From Rhabditophanes sp. KR3021 (Eukaryota; Nematoda; Chromadorea; Rhabditida; Alloionematidae), in the NCBI GenBank assembly GCA_963281155.1, contig CAUJLY010000005.1, forward strand, positions 806,001 through 870,000: 64,000 nucleotides of DNA, read 5' to 3'. The position numbers and the translations under genes were made by a program. The notes under the pieces were generated by a model. That model worked only from the letters and a program-made list of their open reading frames with translations. It searched no databases and was not told where the DNA came from. Below are positions 33,901 to 43,912 of the stretch, one piece after another. Positions within the stretch are counted from its first letter, which is position 1, and every line of letters starts with the position of its first letter.

Positions 33901-35637
33901 TTGTCAAAAGGACTTTATCAAAGAAGTAATTTGATAAGAAGTAGATGACCGTATTAAAGACGTAGGTCCACTCAAAAAGTTTGTAGAAACATGAAAGTTT
34001 CAAAATCAACAATATAAGAATCCAATTTATGCACTCAGACTACGGGAAACCTTCGCTTGAAGAAGTCCATAAAATATTTCAAAATATATAGCGAAGTCGC
34101 AGATCTTATTCTAGATCAATTCTTTTTAAACTAATGATGTTATTTAATAACTTACCAGCTACCCATTCATCGTCTCCGGAACATGATTCCGATTCAAATG
34201 TTCTGGTACATTCGGCAGCCTATAAGTAAAATATTAGGAATAATTGAATAAATTTTGAATTTTTTAATAAACTGTTCATACAACCATTTCGTAACATGCA
34301 CAACAATCATCGCCAGAACCTGGTACCAATTGCTAATATAAGGAGAACGCCAAACGCAATAGTTAAAGAAGTACAAATAACAAAATGGAGAATCTTGTTA
34401 TGTATTTCTTCTAAATCTATCGCCTGTTAATTGGATGCTGTTTCTTATTATTCTTGTATGTCTTTTGATAAATATTTAACCTGCCTTTGGTCTAAAATTT
34501 AGAGAATCTTCTTCTCCGAGGACTCTTCTGAATTCTTCTGATTCCTTTCTGAAGAAACCATCGGGTTTTTTGTGGATTCTATAGAATTGAGCATCGTTGC
34601 TAAGAGCAGTACCATCAGCATCCCATCCAAAGCAAGAAGGTCGAGCGCAGCCTAGAACATGTTGTTAATTATTGTAAATATGAATATATAATTGATGTTG
34701 TGTTTTAATGAGATATTGAAAAGTGTCTTCTTTTAGTAAATTGTTTGTTCATTTGTAAAATATCTTTACTCAACTCCATAGTTATGGAACACAAATTAGA
34801 GAATGCCGGAAGAGCCAAAACAGAGATGCCCCAGACAAGACTGATTCAGTCAATAGTTTGCCGCGTCTGATGATGACTTTTCTGAGCATGTGATTAATGT
34901 TCTGAAGCAACTCAAGAAAAACAAGGATATTAAGTATTCTCACTATTGTCAATTCTGAAATGACGGAACCTTCTCAAATGTCCACAAGTTGGAACGATCT
35001 TGCATCCAGATTGGAAGGCTAGACTAAATGAGGTGCTTCAAGATAAATCACCCCAATTTATTGCTGAACAGTTCTTTGCTACTGCTGTAAGTTTAAACAT
35101 TTCTATTAAATGAGTATTTATATCTTGCCATCTTTAATTGGGATGTGGTGAAAGCTGAAACCTGGTTATGCAGGTGTGTCTGCACCAGAGAAGAGTACTG
35201 ATGATGAGGAACCAGTACACAGATGCAAGAAACACAGTCATACGCTTATAAATGTGAAAGTTTGGCACTACAAGATACCCTAACAAATATCGACGCATCT
35301 GGACAATCTACCAAGTGACGTATAAGAAACATCCTACTACTTTCAAGAGAATCTCAAAGGTTATTCTTGAAAAAATTCACTTGTCTCAAGAATACATCAT
35401 CTAAATAATGTTTGACCTAATTTTATCCTTTTTTAACAAATTTTTGATTGATTTTTTACTCACCTAGTACAGGTTGACCCGATGGAAGAAGCTAAAAAAT
35501 ATTATAATTTAAATTGTGAATGGCCATCACTTACTTCAAATGAAAAGGGAACTCCACTTTTCCCACAAAAACTTCCATAAACATTGTTAACAAAAGCAGC
35601 ACAAATTGCAAATATGAAAAGAGAATTTTTACCCATG
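30958..35637 (-). CDS. Warthog-type hedgehog-related protein (Wart + Hint)
   Basis: Secreted nematode hedgehog-related protein, a class linked to moulting and cuticle. The ATG at 35637 opens a signal peptide (MGKNSLFIFAICAAFVNNVYG). Wart-domain landmarks follow across several exons: FCGKSGVPFSFE, LPSGQPVLG, CARPSCFGWD, DDCCACYEMVV, TLPLGVQCCKYSIL, IVIGGEIF, FDYIKDVV, RRMPCLPLP. A Gln/Asn/Pro-rich linker of about 200 residues leads to the Hint domain: CFTADTMVQTIDG, ITGLHFIY (TxxH), VNQGDCLYAL, GIYAPMTGTGDIVVEGILASC. The Hint Cys is preceded by Tyr rather than the usual Gly. The linker-Hint junction needs a GC-AG intron (32100-32685). Introns contain decayed coding relics on the other strand. 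All exons join in frame and the gene looks functional. Confidence 0.92.
31262..31640 (+). pseudogene. Coding relic inside a warthog intron (copy A)
   Basis: Within intron 31176-31679, plus strand. Reads KRMSAHVRFYNRAVKLNFFF, then with one frameshift KMTYASKKHAVNVEAILT, DYFGDATTNSDFGKPSYQIV, a stop, then ILDAGKLFFLSPKTKKETIY. The pattern is coding-like but broken. Other introns of the same gene show fragments sharing the EYFGD or SDYGKPS words, suggesting several decayed copies of one unknown sequence. Confidence 0.4.
32100..32685 (-). other. GC-AG intron at the start of the Hint domain
   Basis: The exon ends FYCFT plus G and the next begins ADTMVQTIDG after ACAG. The only donor that keeps frame is CTG|GCAAGTG, the classic strong GC-donor context. 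The nearby GT in AAGTG gives an immediate stop. The splice falls two codons after the catalytic Cys. Confidence 0.75.
33740..34110 (+). pseudogene. Coding relic inside a warthog intron (copy C)
   Basis: Plus strand within the intron between the DDEWVA and GIAPSSNYS exons. Heavily broken; the clearest word is MHSDYGKPSLEEVHKIF, matching NSDFGKPSYQIV of the relic at 31.4 kb. No start, no long frame. Family unknown. Confidence 0.3.
34790..35400 (+). pseudogene. Coding relic inside a warthog intron (copy D)
   Basis: Plus strand within intron 34651-35462. Broken coding-like stretches: ASDDDFSEHVINVLKQLKKN, KARLNEVLQDKSPQFIAEQF, GVSAPEKSTDDEEPVHRC, separated by stops and frame changes. Relationship to the other relics is uncertain. 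I do not recognise the family. Confidence 0.3.
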
Positions 35638-35706
35638 ACGATATAAAATGGTGCAATGTGATCGACCAATAAAAATAATTATGAGAATTAGGTAGTAAAA
35701 GGCTCG

Positions 35707-35713
35707 CTTATAT
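35707..35713 (-). promoter_or_regulatory. TATA-like box of the warthog gene
   Basis: Minus-strand ATATAAG lies about 70 bp before the ATG at 35637. Confidence 0.35.
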
Positions 35714-36700
35714 CTAATTTTTATTCACCTTCTCACCACCACCAAATATATCTTAACCCATTGGCTTGGAAATTAATCAAAATCAGTATGTAATAATAAG
35801 AGTTTAGATGACGGCCTTTCTTTTCACAATTAATTAATTATCTTCTCCAAATCATACATGACATTTGGTTGTATTATTTTCGACAATTGTTTTGTTTATG
35901 CCATCAAACACAACTATACACACAAAAGTAACTTGACAGCATTCGAAAGTTCAGTATAGTTTGAGAGAAAACAAAATTGAGAAGGATTATGTCATGTATA
36001 TTTAGGAAGATCAAATTTATCCGAAAGTGGTTAAACTACATGATTAAGTAAAAATATAAGATGCAACATTCGGCGGATTGACCTATAAGTCTAATTTTGT
36101 ATAAAATTATGTGTTATGGATTTTGGAAAGACAGTTATTTTGTTTAAAAAAAATATACTTTTTAACGAGCAAATTTGGGGATAAAGTAACAAATTAGGTA
36201 TTATATTAATTTTTATTTAGGTTAGGAGTAGCGTGTTTTTGTGTATTTTGTATTGGTGTTTGGAAGCAGTCTTAATAATCAAGGAGACCTATTTAAAACA
36301 ACAAAATTATTAGTTGGCACAAAAAATTGTTTAATATGATTATCCATAAGTCGTTTCAATTAACATAAAACTTATTTTTCACTTCATTCACTTTAATTAC
36401 GTATATTTTAATGGAATAGGTCAATTAGAAATCAAAACAAATACTTTACTATTTTTTGCTGTCTGGGAACTTTCTCTTTTTTATACATTGTATATAGGTT
36501 TGATTTTTTAAACTGGTGCTTCAGCGAAATACAATATGGGCATATTTCTATTTCTTTACAAATCATTCATAATAAAATATCTTTTCAACATTCTGAAAGT
36601 GACCAACTTATTTTCTCACTAATTTATCTCCTTTTACAATCGTCTTTTACATTCAATCCTGACTTTAGTATAAATACTTATACTTAATGCAATTTGAATG
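35714..36700. other. Divergent intergenic region
   Basis: AT-rich spacer between the head-to-head warthog and DB-module genes. No coding signal seen. Confidence 0.55.
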
Positions 36701-36702
36701 GG

Positions 36703-36809
36703 ATATAAAAGGAGATAAAGTTATTAGTGAGATGGTATTTAATCGTAAAAGTAGTTTAGTGCGCGATTGATTTGCAGTTCATTAATATTTTGTATTATTT
36801 TTTTCTAGG
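36703..36809 (+). promoter_or_regulatory. TATA box and probable spliced-leader acceptor of the DB gene
   Basis: GATATAAAAGGAG at 36702-36714 is a strong TATA-type core. TTTTTTCTAG at 36799-36808 sits one base before the ATG at 36810. An acceptor directly at the ATG without a coding exon upstream is the usual arrangement for spliced-leader addition, with about 70 nt of outron. Confidence 0.5.
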
Positions 36810-37370
36810 ATGTTTAAAATTAGTTTGGTATTTTTGGTTGCATTTGTATCTGTTTCTTATGGACAAGATGGATTGATGGAAGGTAAATGTGGAACTGCAG
36901 AGTCCGACTTTAGTCCCTGTATGGTTAAGGAAAAGGCTGATGGATTATTTCAAAATTGTTGCAAATTATATGCCCCGGAAGGATGCCAAGAGTTGTGTCA
37001 ATATGAGTCTGATGAAATCGCTGCTAGAAACTTGGTAAGAGATCTTCAATCTAAATGCATAAAATAATACTTTATTTAAATACATAAAATAATACTTTAT
37101 TTATAGATCTTAAACGTATTCAAGTCAAAGAAATGTAATCTTAAACATATTTCCACAATTCTATTTTGTGCATCTCAAAACCAAGACAATACTAAGTGTT
37201 GCGAGCACTTAAAATTAGGAGACTCCTCTCTAGGCGTCGGTAAAAGATGTCTCAGATATTGCGATCCTTCTGGGCAAGGTATCGGATCAATGGCACGTTC
37301 GGATGTGACTTGTCTCTTCAACTGGAATGTACTCATGTATTGTCATCATTCTGGAATTGTTCGTGAATAG
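36810..37370 (+). CDS. DB-module cysteine-rich secreted protein
   Basis: Nematode-specific DB (12-cysteine) module. Exon 1 (36810-37034) gives a signal peptide (MFKISLVFLVAFVSVSYG) and KCGTAESDFSPCM, FQNCCKLYAPEGCQELCQY. Exon 2 (37107-37370) gives KKCNLKHISTILFCASQNQD, TKCCEHLKLG, RCLRYCDPSG, VTCLFNWNVLMYC. Cysteine spacing (CC then xCxxxC) matches the family. About 162 residues. The 72-nt intron contains a 25-bp direct duplication, the second copy leading into the acceptor. Members are secreted, of unknown function; some are epidermal. Start choice is supported by the acceptor-like TTTCTAG immediately upstream. Confidence 0.88.
37054..37106 (+). repeat. 25-bp direct duplication inside the DB-gene intron
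   Basis: The word TACATAAAATAATACTTTAT is present twice in a row with one mismatch (near 37056 and 37081). The second copy runs into TTATAG, the acceptor used; the first lacks the AG. Likely replication slippage. Confidence 0.75.
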
Positions 37371-37548
37371 TTTTACTTTAACATGATATCAGTCTTATTT
37401 GTAATTAACACGTTTTTAATAAATTTTCAAAATACACACAACAGCAACATAATTAATTTAAAAACGTATCTTTATTGTTTTGTTTAGGTTACATTTTTAA
37501 TGATTGAATAGAAGATTGTACAATAAAGTATGTAATAAGGATAGGCGT

Positions 37549-37909
37549 TTAGCAGTAGGCTAATGTTTTGCACATGGCTTCAGGAGAAGATTCGGGTTGA
37601 CTAACAAAGGCCTGGAATAAGTCATTCATATGATCCTTGAACATTACTCTGCATCCGGTTCTGCTATTTTTGCTAGGCAAAGTATCACAAGCTTCGGTTA
37701 ATTCTCCGCCAAGCAAATTCTATAAATGTATACATTATGAATAAATGAGGTTAAATATAAATTACCATGTTGTCTTGATTATTTTCCATTGAGGCAATGA
37801 TTGAGTGAAGCCCCATTACACATGCTACACACGAAAGAGCTGTATCATCAGCTTGTACAATCAATGAGCTTGCGAGGAGCAATAAAAGGGTAACAACACT
37901 GATCTTCAT
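37549..37909 (-). CDS. Small secreted saposin-like protein
   Basis: Two exons: ATG 37909 with signal peptide MKISVVTLLLLLASSLIVQA, then LSCVACVMGLHSIIASMENN, a 46-nt intron (GTAATT to TTATAG), then LTEACDTLPS, TGCRVMFKDHMNDLFQAF, SPEAMCKTLAYC and stop. The six cysteines follow the saposin-B pattern (CxxC, C, C, C, C with YC at the end), as in nematode caenopores (spp genes), which are antimicrobial pore formers of the gut. Length (about 105 residues) fits one saposin module. Lipid or pore activity is inferred from family only. TTTCGACGTTA lies about 195 bp upstream. Confidence 0.8.
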
Positions 37910-38544
37910 TTCAAAAAAGTACTAATGAAAAGAGAAAGGTAATAGTTGGGAACTCTTATCAGCATTTCATTGGTATCAGTAAAATGTTTGATTAGAATGA
38001 AGGTTGGTTTGTAAAATGTTTTAAGAGTTATTTAATGAGTGTGATCTTAAATTTGCATGCAACTTTTAATTTAAAAACGGTAGCCCGCTTTTAATATTTT
38101 GTTTTTTCGACGTTAGGTATAACTTTTCTGCAGCAAATTGCTTAGCCACATTTTGATACTTAACAGTTTCCAGAGAAGATCGATTAAAACTATTTAAAAG
38201 AGATATATAAGCATAATAAATGACCAAACTTACCATTTAAACAATAAGATTTAAAGATCTTAATTTTTCTCCATTTGAAACTACTCTTCTTACCAAAGTC
38301 ATTGTTATATAATTATATGTGGTTTATTTTACTAAAGCTTTGCTTAATCGACAGATTTGGCATTAATTTAATAAAAATGTTATAAATGAAATCGGCGAAC
38401 TTTCAACAGTTTCGTCTTTGTATTTTGATAATTAAAAATAAAAAAGGGATCTTGTAATTGATCTTTTACTTATGAATCCCATTTTAGCATAAATAAACAT
38501 TCTTTCATAATAACTGTTTTATTTACATATTTTTATTATACAAG
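37910..38544. other. Intergenic
   Basis: Upstream region of the saposin-like gene and 3' flank of the TECPR2-like gene. Contains TTTCGACGTTA at 38105-38115. No gene seen. Confidence 0.55.
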
Positions 38545-41500
38545 CTAATTATACAGAACAAACTTCTTCTTTTGATCACACTCATCATTTTTTACAATAA
38601 ATGAATTAATAAAATTTTTACCTCGTTCTTTAACATCATATGCAAGAGAAGATGTGTTCATTAAAGTTGTTGATGACTGACTCATCACATAAGAAATCAT
38701 GGTTAATGGTCCAGTAATAACATTTTTTGGGTATTTCTTCCCTGAAGAATCTGACAAACTCGACAAAGTTGTTGTATAACTACTATTAGAACTGATACTA
38801 CTTCTTTTTGAATCCATTGGATAATCACTGAAATTTATATTCATTAGATTGCTTGGGTTTGGCCAGATGCATATTTCGTGTTTTTTGATAATTCCATCCT
38901 CAGTCAATATAATCAAGCCATTCTTATCACCCTCGTCAATTGCCATATCTAATAGTTTTAGTTGCGTTAATTTGCTCCAACTTGCCTTGTCTCCAAGAAT
39001 TTTTTGATTAAAATTTTTCAGTTGATTTAAACATCCACTTTCATTTTCATTATACAACGATAAATTCGAAGCAATATTCTTCAAGTCACTTGAACTTTTA
39101 AATTCATATACACCATTTTTTAAACTTTTGTGACTAAAATTAATACATTTTAATTTATTTAATTTGTCGCCCTTCTCCTGTCTATTAATTCCATAAACGA
39201 TATCTTCTCCAACAACTAGCTTTCTAACGTCAATTTTATCATTTTTTAGAACTGGTAGCCACTTTGATCTCCGACGATCATAACAATAATGCTCGCAAAA
39301 TAATTTATCAGTTATCCAAATATTTTTTCCCGAATAATTTGTTGTTATTGAAATCTGTTTATTATCCGGAAACATTTTAATTTGGCCTAAATTACCAAAC
39401 AACTCCAACTTGTTATAAATTCCTTTAACTATCTCCTCAATTGGAGGAACAATTTCCTTAAAACTTCTTTTATTAAATCTGTATCTCCAAACTTTTTGAT
39501 TTGATGTAATTAAATACATTCCTGATTCATACATACAAAAGCTATTTATGCATTCAAGAGGTTCCTCAACATTTTCCAATTGATTCCATTCACATGAATT
39601 GCCACCTTTCAACCATCTCTTGGTGTATATTTTGCCATGACTAGTCAGAATGCCTAATCTTCCATTCACATACACTATTTCCTGAACTTCATTAATATTG
39701 TCGGCAAAATCGAGAGTCACATTTTTAAATCTTTCTTGAGTCATATCATAACAAAAGACTTCTCCATTTCTATGTAAAGCAAATAGATGACCAAAGCTAA
39801 CATTCGTCAGTTTCACAAATCCATCCATCATACTGTAAATGGCTGGAGCAAAGTTATCTGATCTGTGGCCAGTTAAATACATTGAACTTTTAATAAAATG
39901 GATATGCGAGCCTGCTTTAATAAATAACCCTTGCTTCCCAGCTTTAATTTGCCAAGAAAGCTTATGATGCAATGTAAAGTTAAATGTAATTTCAAACCAG
40001 CCCTTACTATCACCTTGTGGATTCGTTAAGCTTATTCCTGTCAACATAAAAAGACGTCCATCTTTACTTAAGGCAAACGCAGACTCTTCATATAAACTCA
40101 AGCCAACGATTTTTGAGGGTAGTTTAGTCTCTAACTCAACCCATTCCAATCCCATTTGGCAATGTTCTAGACCAGTTCTGACATAAATAGTTTTTTCATC
40201 TTTTAATAATAGCCAAACACTGTTTTCCGAAGTTTCAATCAGCTTGAATTTTGAATCTTCACTCATTTTTACACATTCAATATTATCGATTTCGAAATCT
40301 ATAGGGCATAAAATATTTTCGTGTAATAAAGCAATTCGAACAAAGACGCCGAATTTAGTTATGTACCAAACATTCTTATTTGTGATTGAGATACTATGAA
40401 TTGGTCCCTCGTATCCCAACACATTCCAATCATCTGTAGATAACACTTTGCCAATATGTCCGTCCTCAACTTGGGTAAAATAAAAAATTCCTTGTAGACC
40501 TTTGCACAAGATACTTCCATCGTCATTGCAATAAATAGAAGTTTCCGCAAAATTATTAACTTCCATCCATCCGTAACTTTGACTGCCATTTAAATTTAAG
40601 GCTTTGTAAAGTAACTTCTGTGAACATTCAGATAATGCCAGGAAAAAGCTTTTGGATATCGCCATATGGTCTATTTTGAATTGTAACGAATCATGACTCC
40701 AAATATCAGTAACCTTTCCAATTGCTTGATAAATTTGTTTCGGTCTATTCGATTGACTGCTGTGATGAGTTAAGACAAGTGGTTGCAAACTATTTTGAGA
40801 ATTTTGTGGAGTGGACAAGTAAAATGGTTGAATTTTGACTAGAGTATCTTTGTAGTCTAAGATTGAAGATGGACTATCATTTTCAAAATAAAATGCACTC
40901 TTTGATTTGTTTTGTAATGCTTCTGAGATTTGTAAAATATTATGGTTGTTGTTGGTTTCACAATTTTCAGTTATTTCAGTTATTTCGGATGCACATTCAG
41001 AATCAGCCTTGTTTATTATGCTTGTTCCTTCTAGCAACGATTGCAAATTGTCCATTAGATCATCATCTATTTCTTCCTCAATACAATTAATTGGCGAATG
41101 ATCTTCTTCGGCACATTCAATTATTGTAGAATGCATGCCTAAAAAATTTGACGGAGGTTGCACAACACCTACTTTGCGCTTTCTTGGAGCTACAACTAAA
41201 TCACAATTAAGTTTCTCATTTCGGTCATCCACTTCATTCATCACAATTTCATCAAATGCATAAACTACTGTTTCCACTGTATTTTCTTCCTCAACATATT
41301 TAATAGAATCAGCAGCCGTCTTAATTTTCGCAAAAGCTTCCGGAATATTTTTCTCAATAAAAGCTTTAGTTGACTTTTTAGTTGATTGAAGTAATGACAA
41401 TGCACCATCCTCTCTATTAATGATCTCCAGGGTTGTTTCAAAACTTAAATTAGCCTCAACTAAATCTATTTTATTTTTTGAAAAACATAAAATTAATTTG

Positions 41501-42540
41501 GGTTCTAACAAGCAGAATACAAGGTTGCTATCATAATCATAAGCGATGTCCAGTATTTTATAATCTTCTTCCACCTCACTGTCGTTGTTGGAATTATAAA
41601 GATTAATATTTTCCGATAACTCATAACTTTCCCATGATGATGCCAATACAAATTCTTTATTTGCATAATTATAGCAATTTAGTATGCGATCTTCGTAAGT
41701 AATGAATGAATTAATAGAAACTTTCAGAATACTTTGAATATTTTCGCTTTCACTTAGACCATATTCCTTCAGCAATTGACCAAGTAAGGCATCAAAAACG
41801 AACACACTACCTTCTTTATCACACGCCAACACAACATCTCTTTCATTAGCCCCCTTCCTTACTTCAACCCCAACCAAAGCTCTATAAAACACCCTTTCAT
41901 TAGCACTTTCGTCCCCAAACAGCATAGCCACCTTTTTCACAGGTTTTTTCTTATCTGCCAGGATCAAAGATGACACAGCATAGCTAGTAGCATAACACAA
42001 CACATTTTCATCCTCATTCAAGCAAATTGCAACTACCGGATAATAATTAATATCTAAAAATTTAAATTCAATCTTCTTTTCACTCCACGAAATAACAATC
42101 TCCGTCACATTTCCAGAAACATCTCCCACGTAAATAATATTGCCGCACTTAGACCAAATAATATCCACGACTTTATTATCCTTATGAATATCTTCAATCA
42201 ACAACTGTTCTAATTTCTCCTGGTTTCCCTTAACAGGCAGCTTCATCACATTTATAATACCCGAATCATGGCCAAGTGCCAAATAATCTAAATCATAACT
42301 TAATTTGAGAACGGTGACTTTGCCTGAATCCTTGGAAGCTTTCATTGGCTTCAAAACTTCTTCATTTTCTAATAAACATCGTTTAAAAGGAAAAATGATG
42401 CCGCTTTCTGAACTTGTGAATATATAATTTCGAGAAACTGCTATTTTTGTTATATTAACTGCAGTAAATCCAAATCCAAAGCCATATGAACTTGGTATAG
42501 ATTTAGCCAAGTTTTTTAATTCTAACTTATTTTTGAACAT
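38545..42540 (-). CDS. TECPR2-like WD40/tectonin-repeat protein
   Basis: Continuous open frame of 1,331 codons. The N-terminal 350 residues read as WD40-type blades (VTVLKLSYDLDYLALGHDSG, VVDIIWSKCGNIIYVGDVSG, KEGSVFVFDALLGQLL). The middle is acidic and low in structure (about 400-640). The second half contains tectonin-type propeller repeats (GSQSYGWMEVNNFAETSIYC, VWYITKFGVFVRI, SAFALSKDGRLFMLTG, NGRLGILTSHGKIY). This order, WD40 then disordered then tectonin repeats, is that of TECPR2, a factor in autophagy and ER-exit trafficking. HPS5-like WD proteins are the alternative. Unlike its neighbours it has no intron over 4 kb. Start at ATG 42540 is the first in frame. Ser-rich C-terminal tail. 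Confidence 0.7.
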   Translation of the reverse strand: MFKNKLELKNLAKSIPSSYGFGFGFTAVNITKIAVSRNYIFTSSESGIIFPFKRCLLENEEVLKPMKASKDSGKVTVLKLSYDLDYLALGHDSGIINVMKLPVKGNQEKLEQLLIEDIHKDNKVVDIIWSKCGNIIYVGDVSGNVTEIVISWSEKKIEFKFLDINYYPVVAICLNEDENVLCYATSYAVSSLILADKKKPVKKVAMLFGDESANERVFYRALVGVEVRKGANERDVVLACDKEGSVFVFDALLGQLLKEYGLSESENIQSILKVSINSFITYEDRILNCYNYANKEFVLASSWESYELSENINLYNSNNDSEVEEDYKILDIAYDYDSNLVFCLLEPKLILCFSKNKIDLVEANLSFETTLEIINREDGALSLLQSTKKSTKAFIEKNIPEAFAKIKTAADSIKYVEEENTVETVVYAFDEIVMNEVDDRNEKLNCDLVVAPRKRKVGVVQPPSNFLGMHSTIIECAEEDHSPINCIEEEIDDDLMDNLQSLLEGTSIINKADSECASEITEITENCETNNNHNILQISEALQNKSKSAFYFENDSPSSILDYKDTLVKIQPFYLSTPQNSQNSLQPLVLTHHSSQSNRPKQIYQAIGKVTDIWSHDSLQFKIDHMAISKSFFLALSECSQKLLYKALNLNGSQSYGWMEVNNFAETSIYCNDDGSILCKGLQGIFYFTQVEDGHIGKVLSTDDWNVLGYEGPIHSISITNKNVWYITKFGVFVRIALLHENILCPIDFEIDNIECVKMSEDSKFKLIETSENSVWLLLKDEKTIYVRTGLEHCQMGLEWVELETKLPSKIVGLSLYEESAFALSKDGRLFMLTGISLTNPQGDSKGWFEITFNFTLHHKLSWQIKAGKQGLFIKAGSHIHFIKSSMYLTGHRSDNFAPAIYSMMDGFVKLTNVSFGHLFALHRNGEVFCYDMTQERFKNVTLDFADNINEVQEIVYVNGRLGILTSHGKIYTKRWLKGGNSCEWNQLENVEEPLECINSFCMYESGMYLITSNQKVWRYRFNKRSFKEIVPPIEEIVKGIYNKLELFGNLGQIKMFPDNKQISITTNYSGKNIWITDKLFCEHYCYDRRRSKWLPVLKNDKIDVRKLVVGEDIVYGINRQEKGDKLNKLKCINFSHKSLKNGVYEFKSSSDLKNIASNLSLYNENESGCLNQLKNFNQKILGDKASWSKLTQLKLLDMAIDEGDKNGLIILTEDGIIKKHEICIWPNPSNLMNINFSDYPMDSKRSSISSNSSYTTTLSSLSDSSGKKYPKNVITGPLTMISYVMSQSSTTLMNTSSLAYDVKERGKNFINSFIVKNDECDQKKKFVLYN

Positions 42541-42969
42541 TTTTAGTCTGGAAAGAGTAAATAACTATTAAAAAGAATAAACGTACAATTTATACAACTT
42601 CGAAACAATTGAGCATTCCTCACTTGTTATTATTCTTTTTACCTATAAATTTCAAAACATTAATAAACACATCTATTGGAACAAAAAAGTCATAGGTTAC
42701 ACATCATTCCCAAACAAGCTATCACCACAAACACAATCAAAACTTTTATAAACGTTATCTATCATTTTAGTACCTATATACAGTTGATATGTCATTTATC
42801 TATTGTAAATAGGATGGAAGAGACCTATTAATTGTTAAATAATTTACAATTAGAATAATTAGGGGACTGGAATAAATTTAATTTATTGTTTACTGATTGT
42901 TCTGGACACAAACAAAAATACACAAATAAAAGACAAAGACCAAAAACAAAAACAACAATATTATTGAAT

Positions 42970-43500
42970 CTAAAGAAGTAGTTCACCTTTTTTCTTTGGA
43001 ATGGGAGAACGTGCTTCGAATTCTGTAATAATCACAGGAACGTCATCCACTTTAATGATGGTATCTTTCTTCTTTTCTCTATCTATCAGATTGTCAGGCA
43101 GTTTGAGTTGATAGTTGAGAGGGCTGTCGGAATCTCTTTGTGATTGTGGCAATCTCGAAGTTGATGGGCCATCGTAATCATATCCGTAATCTCTCGAGTT
43201 GCCACCTCCAATACTTGCTTTCTTCCTCAGCGTTTTGTCTTGAGCAGCCGTGTAAATCAAATTTTGCTGTTGCATTTGCTGCTCTTGTTGCCTAATTAGA
43301 TCTTCATTTAACTTAGGCTTCCTTGTTGAAGTGCCTTTTCTAGTATCACACATCTCGCACTTGAAATCTTCGTACTTATTTACAAATGTACATACCGAAC
43401 AAGCCCAGGCATCTTGTCCGATCTTGGCTTCGTCTTCTGAATCAGGAGAACTATTGTTGCGGCTTGTTGAATTTACTGATTTTCTTTTGCTTTTAGACAT
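42970..43500 (-). CDS. RYBP/YAF2-like Polycomb protein
   Basis: Subunit type of variant PRC1 complexes that bind RING1 and stimulate H2A ubiquitylation. One exon, 176 codons. A RanBP2-type zinc finger with W32, C34, C37, C48, C51 ([20 protein letters not shown]) is followed by the near-invariant family motif [19 protein letters not shown] Gln-rich stretch leads to the C-terminal beta-hairpin [12 protein letters not shown], matching the RING1B/CBX-binding segment of RYBP (VIITDF). Both ends of the protein are therefore conserved, which makes the assignment strong. It is divergently transcribed from a KANSL2-like chromatin gene 412 bp away. Confidence 0.9.
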   Translation of the reverse strand: MSKSKRKSVNSTSRNNSSPDSEDEAKIGQDAWACSVCTFVNKYEDFKCEMCDTRKGTSTRKPKLNEDLIRQQEQQMQQQNLIYTAAQDKTLRKKASIGGGNSRDYGYDYDGPSTSRLPQSQRDSDSPLNYQLKLPDNLIDREKKKDTIIKVDDVPVIITEFEARSPIPKKKGELLL

Positions 43501-43912
43501 TCTTTTATTAATAATTTAGTAGTTAATACGATCGACGATGCTAAAACAAAATTGTAATGAACAATTACATTTTCAATACATCTGCCTACCAATCTATGAT
43601 CCCAACTAGATTTTTTTATTTGAATCTGTACCAACCGAAAATCCCAAGTGGAATTTTTGGATTTCAATATTTACCCAAATACATGTAAAATAACAGTATC
43701 TATCCTTATCAGATTGAAAATCTATTATTTAAATCTACCGCTCAGTCTAGAGCCACCTTCATCAACACTTTAAAAACAAAATCTCCTCTAAAAGGTCTAC
43801 CTTCCAAAGCCAGCATCCGATCTAGAAGTTACTTCCTACCAATATTGGTGTTTGCCTTCAACATAGTATCACCAAACGTTCTATAGATACGCTATATTTT
43901 ATTGGAAAGAAA
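43501..43912. promoter_or_regulatory. Shared divergent promoter of RYBP-like and KANSL2-like genes
   Basis: 412 bp separates the two ATGs. It contains an imperfect duplication (GATCCCAACTAGATTTTTTT and AATCCCAAGTGGAATTTTT, near 43597 and 43641), which might hold paired binding sites. No TATA box is apparent in either direction, as usual for housekeeping chromatin genes. Confidence 0.45.
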
